Position numbers and translations under genes: made by a program. Below, piece after piece: positions 27,290 through 35,445 of a stretch of DNA of 37,454 nt. The notes beneath the pieces are model-generated. The model saw nothing but the letters and a program-made list of their open reading frames with translations. It ran no database searches and was not told the DNA's origin. Positions within the stretch are counted from its first letter, which is position 1; each line of letters starts with the position of its first letter. The stretch covers positions 1-37,454 of the forward strand of contig JAGGDU010000050.1 in the NCBI GenBank assembly GCA_018457135.1. The letters run 5' to 3'. Source of the DNA: Trichodesmium erythraeum GBRTRLIN201. Its GTDB lineage: Bacteria > Cyanobacteriota > Cyanobacteriia > Cyanobacteriales > Microcoleaceae.

Positions 27290-28678
27290 TCAACCAGACG
27301 TTAAAATAGGCTGGCTAACTTTCTGCCACGATTTTTTTGGTTTCACAACCATCCGCATATTTGCTGGTGGCGCCATAGTTAACCCTCTCCGGACAGGGCT
27401 AATTCTTTGGTTAGGCAATAACTTAAGTTCCCACTGTGATAAAATTGTTGCCAATACCAATTTCATTTCAAATAAAGCAAAAGCTGAACCTATACAACGA
27501 CGACTACCCCCTCCAAATGGTAAATATTCATAAGGTGAAAATTGTCTTTCCAGAAAACGTTCTGGTTTAAACTTTTTAGGTTCTGGATAAATATCCTCCC
27601 GATGATGAGTCAGATAAATAGGCACTATCGCCACCATTCCCGGTTCAAGTTGATAACCCATAATTTCTATAGGTTTCTGAACAACTCTAGGGAAAGCATT
27701 CATAGCAATAGGATAAATGCGAAGAGTTTCTTGACAAATAGCGCTGAGGTAAGGAAGTTTAGTAATAGCAACTTGATCCGAGTTACTAGGAATAGTTGCT
27801 AATTCTGCCATGAGTTTTTCACCCACTGATGGGATCATATCAATCCAATATAATGCCCATGCTAAAGCTGATGCCGTAGTTTCGTGACCAGCGAAAAGCA
27901 TTGTCAGTAGTTCATCCTTAATTTCTTCGTCGCTCATAGCATTACCTGCTTCATCACGGGCTTCTAGTAATAAACTAAGAATATCATCACGATGATTTCC
28001 TTCTTTCTTTGCAGTTTGAATTTCTGCAATTATTAGTTCATGGAGTTCTTGCTTTTTGCGCAAAAATCTCCCCCATGGACTCCAAGGACCCCAGTCTTTT
28101 CGTAAAAAATTGAAGAACAGAAAAGTAGAGCTGAGGGGAGAACTCATAGAGTCTAGAAGATCAGACATAAGAACTCTAAGTTTTTCATAACTTTTTCCTT
28201 CTTGATCTAAACCAAATACAGCAGCAAGAATTACTTTGAGAGATATTTCTTGAGTTGACTTGCGAATAGGAAAAGGTTGTTCTATTTTCCACTGACTAAT
28301 AACATTAGAAGTGATGTTATAGATTAGGTCTCCATATTTACGCATCCGATCACCATGAAAAGGTGGCATTAATAGTTTTCTTTGTCGTTTGTGGCGATCG
28401 CCATCTTGGAGCAATAGAGAATTTAGGCCCACAAAATATTTTAAAATACCATTTATACTTCCTGAGGTAAAAGTATCAGGATCCGCGGTAAAAATTTGTT
28501 GAATGGCTTTAGGATTGCAGAAGTAGATGAAAGGATACAAGGAGTTAGTATTCGTTCTAAAGATATCTCCATATTCAGAGTATCGCTCTTCTATGGCAGA
28601 TAAGGGACTAAAAATAAATTTCCATGTCCGGAGTCTTCGTTGTAATGGTGACAGACTTGGGCCATCAGGTAGGGTCAT
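27290..28678 (-). CDS. Cytochrome P450, CYP110-like
   Basis: 462 residues, a full-length soluble P450. The opening MTLPDGPSLSPLQRRLRTWK and the YSEYGDIF that follows are typical of the cyanobacterial CYP110 group. The I-helix oxygen-activation motif is AGHETT (264-269), the K-helix ExxR is ETLR (317-320), PERF lies at ~372-375, and the haem-binding loop is FGGGSRRCIG with thiolate Cys395. It should bind haem and oxidise a hydrophobic substrate using a ferredoxin. CYP110 relatives are linked to fatty-acid or terpene oxidation, but no substrate can be read here. No reductase or ferredoxin gene is adjacent. It diverges from glgP across a 319-bp gap. Confidence 0.92.
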   Translation of the reverse strand: MTLPDGPSLSPLQRRLRTWKFIFSPLSAIEERYSEYGDIFRTNTNSLYPFIYFCNPKAIQQIFTADPDTFTSGSINGILKYFVGLNSLLLQDGDRHKRQRKLLMPPFHGDRMRKYGDLIYNITSNVISQWKIEQPFPIRKSTQEISLKVILAAVFGLDQEGKSYEKLRVLMSDLLDSMSSPLSSTFLFFNFLRKDWGPWSPWGRFLRKKQELHELIIAEIQTAKKEGNHRDDILSLLLEARDEAGNAMSDEEIKDELLTMLFAGHETTASALAWALYWIDMIPSVGEKLMAELATIPSNSDQVAITKLPYLSAICQETLRIYPIAMNAFPRVVQKPIEIMGYQLEPGMVAIVPIYLTHHREDIYPEPKKFKPERFLERQFSPYEYLPFGGGSRRCIGSAFALFEMKLVLATILSQWELKLLPNQRISPVRRGLTMAPPANMRMVVKPKKSWQKVSQPILTSG

Positions 28679-28997
28679 ATTATAATTTTTGTGATACTTA
28701 ATTAAGTTCTATTTTATCTATTTTATCTATATTAATGGCCACAAAAAAACCAAATATTAGGCTCAATTCTGTAAAAATGATTAAAATTAAACACTTATGT
28801 ATCGTATATCACTTTTAGTTGATACTTTATAGAATTATTTTGTTGCCTAGACTTAGTATAAGGAATATAATATAAACATCTACTCTCACCTCATTTAAAA
28901 GTTTCCTATAGAAAAACTCCTGTATGGTAAAGCTAGTAAGTATACTAACCTGATCTACTGAAATTAAATTGAAGACAGTAAAATTTAAGGAGCGCTA
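28679..28997. other. Divergent promoter region of the P450 and glgP
   Basis: 319 bp holding the glgP promoter (28843-28871), a ~120-nt glgP leader, and a Shine-Dalgarno AAGGAG (28987-28992) 5 nt before the glgP ATG. On the minus strand, a GATAAAAT-like sequence about 35-45 bp upstream of the P450 ATG may be its -10, without a clear -35. Confidence 0.6.
28843..28871 (+). promoter_or_regulatory. Putative sigma70-type promoter of glgP
   Basis: TTGCCT (28843-28848), a 17-nt spacer, then a consensus TATAAT (28866-28871). Transcription would begin near 28878, leaving a leader of about 120 nt before the glgP start. Confidence 0.65.
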
Positions 28998-31547
28998 ATG
29001 AATAAACCTGTAAATAAATCTGTAAACTCTACTACTAAAACTCAAATTCAAATAGAAGACGATCGCACAGGCATGAGTGTCAAGACTCTGAGAAGGGCCT
29101 TAGCTGATAATTTATTTTATCTACAAGGGACTTATGAGTCAATGGCAAAAAAGGACGATTTTTATCGTGCTTTAGCTTATACTATACGCGATCGCCTACT
29201 CCAACGCTTTCTCTCTACAATTCGTACCTACAATGAGAAAGATGTTAAAGTAGTATACTACCTATCGGCCGAATTCCTCATGGGTCGTCACCTAGGTAAT
29301 AGTTTAATTAACCTAGGCATATATGAAGAAATTCGTCAAGCCGTTAGCGAATCTGGATTGAACTTAGATGAACTACTAGAACAAGAAGACGATCCAGGTT
29401 TAGGAAACGGGGGTTTGGGTAGGTTAGCAGCTTGTTTTTTGGACTCTCTAGCTACCCTAGAAATTCCCGCTATAGGTCATGGTATTCGTTATGAATTCGG
29501 CATTTTCACCCAAAACATACAGGATGGGTGGCAAGCAGAAATACCAGATAAATGGCTGCGCTTTGGAAACCCCTGGGAAATAGCTCGTCCAGGAGAACAG
29601 GTAGAAGTCAAGTTTGGTGGCACCACAGAAGGATATCATGATGAGAAAGGTAATTATCGGGTAACATGGGTTCCAGCTCAAACTGTTGTGGGTATCCCCT
29701 ATGACACTCCCGTTCCTGGCTATAAAGTCAATACAGTTAATCCCCTACGTCTTTGGCGTGCAGAAGCCAGTGTAGATTTTAAGTTTGAAGAATTCAATTC
29801 TGGAAACTACGATGGTGCAGTAGCAGAAAAAATGAGTTCAGAGACCATATCAAAAGTACTCTACCCGAATGACAACACTCCCCAAGGTAAAGAACTTCGG
29901 CTCAAACAACAATATTTCTTTGTTTCCTGTGCTTTACAAGATATTCTCCGCCGGCATTTATTGCACAACCAAAACTTAGATAACTTAAGCGATAAAACAG
30001 CAATTCAATTAAATGATACTCACCCTGCTGTTGCTATTGTGGAAATGATGCGGTTGTTCATAGATGAGTATGATATTGACTGGGATCGTGCTTGGCATAT
30101 TACTCAACATACTTTTGCCTATACTAACCATACCTTATTACCAGAAGCGTTAGAACGGTGGGGGATCACCTTGTTTGGTAGTTTGCTACCTCGACATTTA
30201 GAGCTCATCTATGAAATTAATCGGCGCTTCATAGAGCAAGTACAAACTTGGTATCCTAAAGATAAAGAGTTAATCTCTCGTATATCTATAATTGAGGAAA
30301 GCCCAGAAAAAGCAGTGAGGATGGCTAATTTAGCGACTATAGGCAGTCATGCGGTCAATGGGGTAGCAGCTCTACACACAGAATTGCTCAAAAAAGGCGT
30401 ACTTCAAGATTTCTACAAACTTTTCCCAGAAAAGTTCATGAATAAAACTAATGGAGTAACCCCCCGTCGTTGGATTTTATTATGTAATCCTAAACTTTCG
30501 GCCTTATTCTCTGAGAAACTAGGAGATAGTTGGTTACGAAATTTAGATCAACTCAAGGAACTTGAAAAATATGTTGATGATGTAGAATTTTGTAAACGTT
30601 GGCGACAAATTAAGCAGGAAAATAAAGCTAAACTAGCAGAATACATTTTAAAACATAATCGGATAGAAGTGGATACTAATTCTCTGTTTGATATTCAAGT
30701 CAAACGTATCCATGAGTATAAACGCCAACATTTGGATTTATTCCACATCATTACTCTTTACAACCGCATTAAGCAAAATCCTAAGATTAATATTCAACCT
30801 CGCACATTCATTTTTGGTGGCAAGGCAGCTCCTGGTTACTATATGGCTAAGTTAATTATTAAGTTGACTAATGTTGTAGCTGATATAGTTAACAACGACC
30901 CAGATGTGCACGGTCGTTTGAAAGTAGTTTTCTTGGCTAACTTTAATGCTTCATTAGGTCAGTTAATTTATCCTGCTGCTGATTTATCCGAGCAAATTTC
31001 TACTGCTGGCAAAGAAGCATCGGGAACTGGTAATATGAAGTTTGCCATGAATGGAGCGATGACTATTGGTACTTTTGATGGAGCTAATATTGAGATTCGA
31101 GAAGAGGTGGGAGCAGAAAACTTCTTCCTTTTTGGTCTAACTGCTGAAGAAGTTTTTGATTTGAAGGCTAAGGGTTATCAACCTTTAGATTACTATAATA
31201 CAAATTCAGAGTTAAAGGCTGTGATTGATCGAATTACTAGTAGTCAGTTTAGCAAAGGTCATCCTAATTTATTCAAGCCTCTGATTAACTCTATACTGTA
31301 CAATGATCAATATATGCTATTAGCTGACTATCAGGCTTATATTGAATGTCAGGAAAAAGTTAGTCAAGTTTTCCAAGACCCCAAAAAATGGACAAAAATG
31401 TCTATTTATAATTCTGTTCGCATGGGTAAATTTTCTTCTGACCGTACAATTCTTGAGTACGCGAAAGAAATTTGGGGAGCAACACCAGTTAAGATTAATC
31501 AAGGAAAATATAATCAAAATGATGCTGGTTTGAAAGTAGATAATTAA
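28998..31547 (+). CDS. glgP: Glycogen phosphorylase
   Basis: 849 residues, full length for GT35. Seen: YYLSAEFLMGRHLGNSL (~91-107), GNGGLGRLAACFLDSLATL (substrate and phosphate region, ~136-154), the NDTHPA loop, TNGVTPRRWI, FGGKAAPGY, and the PLP site EASGTGNMKFAMNGAMTIGT, with the cofactor lysine at residue 681. It releases glucose-1-phosphate from alpha-1,4-glucan ends in the cytoplasm and feeds carbon and energy metabolism in the dark. The start is fixed by AAGGAG five nucleotides upstream. A consensus-like promoter lies ~120 bp before it and a strong terminator follows, so it forms its own transcription unit. The N-terminal ~20 residues are low-complexity (Asn/Lys/Thr-rich). Confidence 0.97.
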   Translation: MNKPVNKSVNSTTKTQIQIEDDRTGMSVKTLRRALADNLFYLQGTYESMAKKDDFYRALAYTIRDRLLQRFLSTIRTYNEKDVKVVYYLSAEFLMGRHLGNSLINLGIYEEIRQAVSESGLNLDELLEQEDDPGLGNGGLGRLAACFLDSLATLEIPAIGHGIRYEFGIFTQNIQDGWQAEIPDKWLRFGNPWEIARPGEQVEVKFGGTTEGYHDEKGNYRVTWVPAQTVVGIPYDTPVPGYKVNTVNPLRLWRAEASVDFKFEEFNSGNYDGAVAEKMSSETISKVLYPNDNTPQGKELRLKQQYFFVSCALQDILRRHLLHNQNLDNLSDKTAIQLNDTHPAVAIVEMMRLFIDEYDIDWDRAWHITQHTFAYTNHTLLPEALERWGITLFGSLLPRHLELIYEINRRFIEQVQTWYPKDKELISRISIIEESPEKAVRMANLATIGSHAVNGVAALHTELLKKGVLQDFYKLFPEKFMNKTNGVTPRRWILLCNPKLSALFSEKLGDSWLRNLDQLKELEKYVDDVEFCKRWRQIKQENKAKLAEYILKHNRIEVDTNSLFDIQVKRIHEYKRQHLDLFHIITLYNRIKQNPKINIQPRTFIFGGKAAPGYYMAKLIIKLTNVVADIVNNDPDVHGRLKVVFLANFNASLGQLIYPAADLSEQISTAGKEASGTGNMKFAMNGAMTIGTFDGANIEIREEVGAENFFLFGLTAEEVFDLKAKGYQPLDYYNTNSELKAVIDRITSSQFSKGHPNLFKPLINSILYNDQYMLLADYQAYIECQEKVSQVFQDPKKWTKMSIYNSVRMGKFSSDRTILEYAKEIWGATPVKINQGKYNQNDAGLKVDN

Positions 31548-31611
31548 TTGGTCTAATTTTTAATTTTGTAGGATCAGGTATAAAACTGATTTGATTTAAG
31601 TTAATCTGATG

Positions 31612-31642
31612 AAGAGACATTCTTAGGAATGTCTCTTTATTA
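31612..31642 (+). terminator. Rho-independent terminator of glgP
   Basis: Perfect 11-bp stem AAGAGACATTC (31612-31622) / GAATGTCTCTT (31627-31637) with a TTAG loop, followed by TATTATT. It begins 65 bp after the glgP stop. Confidence 0.85.
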
Positions 31643-31810
31643 TTAGAGAAGTTAAAGGCAAAAGGCAAATGGCAGGAGGATGAAATTCTCAATCATTTGT
31701 AGGTGTTAAGTCATGCATTCATAGATTAAGATTTTATAGACTCAAAACTTTGATACTACAGTAATTTCAGAAAATTATTGGTAATATTCTTTGGGGAATT
31801 AGTATAAATC

Positions 31811-31914
31811 TCATTATATTAACACACTAGGCAGTCAATCAGTCTTCTCCATTGACTAGTCATCATTATATTAACACATTAGGCACTCAATCAGTCTTTT
31901 CCAGTTACTAGTCA
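31811..31914. repeat. 52-bp tandem repeat, two copies
   Basis: Units 31811-31862 and 31863-31914 share TCATTATATTAACACA, TCAATCAGTCTT and ACTAGTCA, with a handful of mismatches. They lie between the glgP terminator and the decayed IS5-type element. The region 31915-32125 holds only a HIP1 octamer and AT-rich DNA. Confidence 0.85.
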
Positions 31915-32125
31915 TCTCAGGTAAGTCCTGTAATCTTTAAACTTAAACAATAACTATGTATGATAGGTTGACACGAGGAACTAACAATATCGTCCATAAA
32001 GAGACAAATGGTTATAATTCTCCGGCTCCTTGGCATTATTTTATAGAAACCATTTGGTATCTTTTGAGGAATAAGGTATATAGTTAAGTAGCGATCGCCA
32101 ATTATCCTAAACAAAAGTTAGGCAA

Positions 32126-32992
32126 ATGCCATATTCAAGCAGTTTAACAGATCAAAAATGGGTTCTGATTTAACCATCCCATACCAAAAAAGAAGAAAAC
32201 TTGTCCAACAAAATGGAGCAAGAGAGAAATTTTAGATGGTATCTTGTATCAATTAAAAAATGGTTGTAACTGGTGCGATCTACCCAAAAATTTACCTCCT
32301 TATTCAACAGTATTTTGGCATTATAAACAATGGCGAGAATCAGGGATAATTGAGAAAATTAGAGATATATTGCATTATCAAGTACGTCAACAGGTAAAAA
32401 AAGCGCTCCGGGACAACTTTAATAATCATTGATTCACAAGCGGTAAAAAATACTTGTAATGCTAGAGTCAAGTCCAAGGGATTCTGTTTTTACAAGGCTA
32501 ATAAAGGAATTAAGAGAAACCTAGCAGTAGATAGTCTCGGCTTTCCTTTTTTTACTCATTGTACGAAAGCATCAGTATCTGATGATGTTGGATGAATAGA
32601 AATGTTATCAGATAATATTAACTATTTTAGATCTAAACCAATTAACATTCCTAAAATTACTATCTTACTTGATAATGGATATCACCCCGAAAAAATCATA
32701 CAGGAGTTAGAAAAAATTTATCCGGCAATTATGACCAAGATTCGGTTTAAACTATCACCAAAACCATCAAAGACGGAGAAAGAAAATCTTGGAAAAACAG
32801 GATTTATTCCTGTGAAAGTAAGGTGGGTCATAGAAAGAACTAATTCCTGGATGGAAAGGTGTAAAAGCTTGACCAAAAAAATTGATGCGAACCCTGGAAA
32901 ATTCTACTGCCAAGATTAATATTTGTTTTATTCGACTAATGCTTAAGAGATTGGCGTTGGAAGAGGATGGTGGCGGTAGCTATATCGCCTAA
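32126..32992 (+). pseudogene. Decayed IS5-family (DUF4096-type) transposase
   Basis: The pieces join into one DDE transposase across three frames. They are MPYSSSLTDQKW at the start (TAA soon after), ILDGILYQLKNGCNWCDLP and YSTVFWHYKQW (32220-32400), then IIDSQAVKNTCN with the first catalytic Asp, FFTHCTKASVSDDVG before a TGA near 32593, ITILLDNGYHPEKII with the second Asp, and RWVIERTNSWMERC with the Glu. The tail ENSTAKINICFIRLMLKRL is in another frame. I count a 5' stop/frameshift, a +1 shift at an A7 run near 32395-32401, the TGA, and a 3' shift, so it is inactive. The DDE triad is otherwise preserved, so decay is not ancient. Terminal inverted repeats were not found. Confidence 0.88.
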
Positions 32993-33049
32993 GTTTTGAG
33001 AGATACACTCAGGGGTTCCATACAAAATTATTCGTATTGACGCACTACT

Positions 33050-33126
33050 ACGGTGCTTATTTGTTGGGTTTCGTTCTGCGACCCAACCTACAGGGCTGAC
33101 TATCCCCTATCCCGTAACCCCTGTTT
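33050..33126. repeat. Dispersed ~76-bp repeat, copy 1
   Basis: Contains GTTGGGT/ACCCAAC as a hairpin around TTCGTTCTGCG, then CTACAGGGCT, a TATCCCC-type segment and an ACCCCTGTT end. A second copy lies at 33359-33434. The 416 bp from 32993 to 33408 otherwise hold no gene. Confidence 0.8.
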
Positions 33127-33358
33127 TCTAATCTAATACAGCACTTGACCTTGTTATGAGGTATCTCTAAGGGAGCAAGATGCTTGCACTACATAATTTT
33201 ATAATTTTTACTATCCATTTTGTACCTTATATCCCGAAATCTGCTGTATCATTTCCGGATAATCGTTCGTCAACCACTATTATAGCAGTAAGTATTATGG
33301 TTAGGATACTTATAAATACTAAAATAATTCAGGGACTACCTTTGACCTTTGAATTAGT

Positions 33359-33434
33359 ACGGTACTTATTTGTTGGGTTTCGTTCTGAAACCAAACCTAC
33401 AGGGCTAACTATTCCCTACTCCGTACCCCCTGTT
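33359..33434. repeat. Dispersed ~76-bp repeat, copy 2, overlapping the 3' end of ictB
   Basis: Aligns to 33050-33126 with around ten mismatches; its hairpin is weakened (GTTGGGT versus ACCAAAC). The ictB stop codon (33409-33411) and its last eight or so codons lie inside this copy. Confidence 0.8.
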
Positions 33435-34794
33435 GACTGCTATAACTAGCAATAATAGCCACCATCAACCACCAAATAGTATTAACTTGGGGACGATACC
33501 AGACCGTATCCACCAAACCATGACCTATCAAGCCCACCATAGCAGCTATCGCACCAATTAACCAATATCCTTGAGGGTTATCAGCATCTCGCAAACGTTT
33601 CAACTGCAATACACCCTGATTAAAAGTCACCAAAAGCAACCACAAAAAAGCAGTCAAACCAATAAAACCAGTTTCCACAACAATTTCCAAAGGCACAGAA
33701 TAAGAACTCAAAGCACTATAACGGGGACGCTGATAGAGAGGATAAATCTTATTAAACACATCATTACCCGGTCCAATACCCAAAATAGGGCGATCGCGAA
33801 TCATATCAAAAACAGACATCCAAACATTCATCCGAAAATTATTACTGCTATCTTGACGACCCGCAAAAACACTCAGGACGCGATCGCGCAAAGGTTCTAA
33901 CAACACCACCGCTAAAATCAACAACCCGGCAAAACTACCCACAGCTATAGGCAGAGACCAAATTTGCCAAAAACTGGGCATATAGCTCCTCCACCAATAC
34001 CACATTAAAATCAACATAGCAAACATCAAAGCTAAAAACCCAATCCAACTACCTCGACTACCTGTATAACGCAAACAAGCACAACTCACCAGCAATATTG
34101 TTACTGCCAGAGATTTTCGAGCCCAACTACTCCAAGCAAAAATTGCCACAAAACTCAAAGCAATAGCAGGCAACAAATATCCACCCAATAAATTAGGATT
34201 TCCCAAATAACTATAAACACGAGTCGCACCTGCTTGAGCAGAAGTAGGATCATTCCAGGTAGCCAGAGGTTCAACCTTATCTATCCATTGGCGAATACCA
34301 TAAAAACTAACAACTAGAGAAACCAACAAATAAATATTGATTAACCAAGAGCGGAGTCTAGGGGATCTTAATACCAAAGACCCCGAAGCAAACAACAATA
34401 AATAAAGAGTCAACTTTACCCAGCCACTAAAAGCAGCAGTCTTTGCCGGAGATATCACCACTGCCAATGTCGCAATACTCCAGTAGAGGAATATTAATAG
34501 ATGAATAGGAGTTAAATATTCCTGGGTGTTATCCGAGACCTTCAGCAATACCCAAAAACCAGCGCTAGCAAGTAATAAGAAACCAATGAGAGTAGTATTT
34601 ACAAAAGGAGCTAGAGTAAATACAATTGCTAGCAACACAAAACCAAGAGGTTCTCCCCATTGCATTAACCAACTACCACGTCGCCAGTTATAGAGGGAAC
34701 CATTAAGTAAACCATAGAGATAGCTTGCATTTAACCATTCAGAGTCAGAGAATGAGAGATTAGTTAGTGTTAACTTTTTCCAAACTGAGTTCAT
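33409..34794 (-). CDS. ictB: IctB family membrane protein (O-antigen-ligase-like)
   Basis: 461 residues with about ten membrane helices. The N-terminus SVWKKLTL...YLYGLLNGSLYNWRRGSWLMQW and EPLGFVLLAIVFTLAPFVNT match IctB. Later hallmarks are TGSRGSWIGFLAL (~245-257) and the Wzy_C/O-antigen-ligase signature RPILGIGPGNDVFNKIYPLYQ (~335-355). IctB was named as a putative bicarbonate transporter in Synechococcus, but its fold is that of O-antigen ligases/polymerases and transport by it is disputed; the true role may be polysaccharide-related. The C-terminal residues (about GVRSRE) come from a dispersed repeat, so the native end may have been replaced. It is encoded alone, in the plasma membrane by inference. 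Confidence 0.88.
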   Translation of the reverse strand: MNSVWKKLTLTNLSFSDSEWLNASYLYGLLNGSLYNWRRGSWLMQWGEPLGFVLLAIVFTLAPFVNTTLIGFLLLASAGFWVLLKVSDNTQEYLTPIHLLIFLYWSIATLAVVISPAKTAAFSGWVKLTLYLLLFASGSLVLRSPRLRSWLINIYLLVSLVVSFYGIRQWIDKVEPLATWNDPTSAQAGATRVYSYLGNPNLLGGYLLPAIALSFVAIFAWSSWARKSLAVTILLVSCACLRYTGSRGSWIGFLALMFAMLILMWYWWRSYMPSFWQIWSLPIAVGSFAGLLILAVVLLEPLRDRVLSVFAGRQDSSNNFRMNVWMSVFDMIRDRPILGIGPGNDVFNKIYPLYQRPRYSALSSYSVPLEIVVETGFIGLTAFLWLLLVTFNQGVLQLKRLRDADNPQGYWLIGAIAAMVGLIGHGLVDTVWYRPQVNTIWWLMVAIIASYSSQQGVRSRE

Positions 34795-35122
34795 TGTTTA
34801 TTTTATGATACCAACAAAAATAATAACAGGAGTTACCCACATAATAGAAATTATCCCATTTCTCAAAACTTATCTACATTTCCTAATAGTAGGAGACCCA
34901 GCCTCAACCCCGACTTTAGAGAGTAAGTGGGTAGGGACATTTGATCAGGACTTCTCTACAACATAAGAATAATTAACATGAACTTGGATCAAATTAAGCA
35001 AGAAGTTATTATAACCGTGTTCATCACTTAAATTTCTAAGGTGCTACCTAAGTATAGGATTAATGCATGGGAATTGGTATAGTACTATGTCCAGTTAAAT
35101 ACTTATACTTTGGAGGATTTTG

Positions 35123-35179
35123 GTAGAAAGCAGAAAGCAGAAAGCAGAAAGCAGAAAGCAGAAAGCAGAAAGCAGAAGG
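35123..35179. repeat. Short tandem heptamer array (CAGAAAG)n
   Basis: Six perfect CAGAAAG units in a row, flanked by one variant on each side (TAGAAAG and CAGAAGG). This is the short-tandem-repeat (STRR) style known from filamentous cyanobacteria. Confidence 0.95.
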
Positions 35180-35257
35180 ATAAAATTAACAATTATGGGA
35201 GAAAGTTTTTAATCAGTGATTATCCGGGTATGATATAAGTCCTGAAAATATTAAGCA

Positions 35258-35286
35258 TTGACTTGATCACAGAATAATGATATAAT
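35258..35286 (+). promoter_or_regulatory. Orphan sigma70-like promoter, TTGACT-N17-TATAAT
   Basis: TTGACT (35258-35263), a 17-nt spacer, then a perfect TATAAT (35281-35286). No plus-strand gene follows; a transcript from about 35293 would read through a hairpin (35381-35408) and then antisense into the acyltransferase gene from 35446. It may drive a small or antisense RNA, or be a chance match in AT-rich DNA. Confidence 0.5.
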
Positions 35287-35445
35287 AAAGAAAGTGTGCT
35301 AATATAGAGACTCAGTTTTTTCCTAGATATCTATTATTAGTTAAAAATAACTATTTATCCCAGAAGCCTGGTATTTTTTAGCTTGAGTTGGAGGGAAAAC
35401 TTTCAAGCCTCAAATAAATATCTAATGAATAAAAATTAGCCAACC

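Larger units (their letters stand above)
34795..35445. other. 651-bp intergenic region with repeats and an orphan promoter
   Basis: Carries a second instance of TAATGCATGGGAATTGGTATA (about 35061), a heptamer array (35123-35179), a consensus plus-strand promoter (35258-35286) and a GCTTGA-GTT/AAC-TT-TCAAGC hairpin (35381-35408). No ORF of note is seen on either strand. Confidence 0.6.

Noticed and set aside
27210-27533. Plus-strand 107-codon ORF
   Set aside because: Most of it is antisense to the haem-binding C-terminus of the P450, and its sequence matches no domain; it is a shadow frame.
32390-32405. Programmed ribosomal frameshift at the A7 run of the IS5 transposase
   Set aside because: The required shift is +1, not the -1 typical of A-rich slippery sites, and other lesions show the gene is decayed.
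33180-33449. Plus-strand 89-codon ORF between the IS5 remnant and ictB
   Set aside because: It runs through a dispersed repeat and the antisense of ictB, has no Shine-Dalgarno site and no recognisable domain.
35123-35179. Possible CRISPR-like array
   Set aside because: The units are 7 bp with no spacers, and no cas gene is present; it is a simple tandem repeat.
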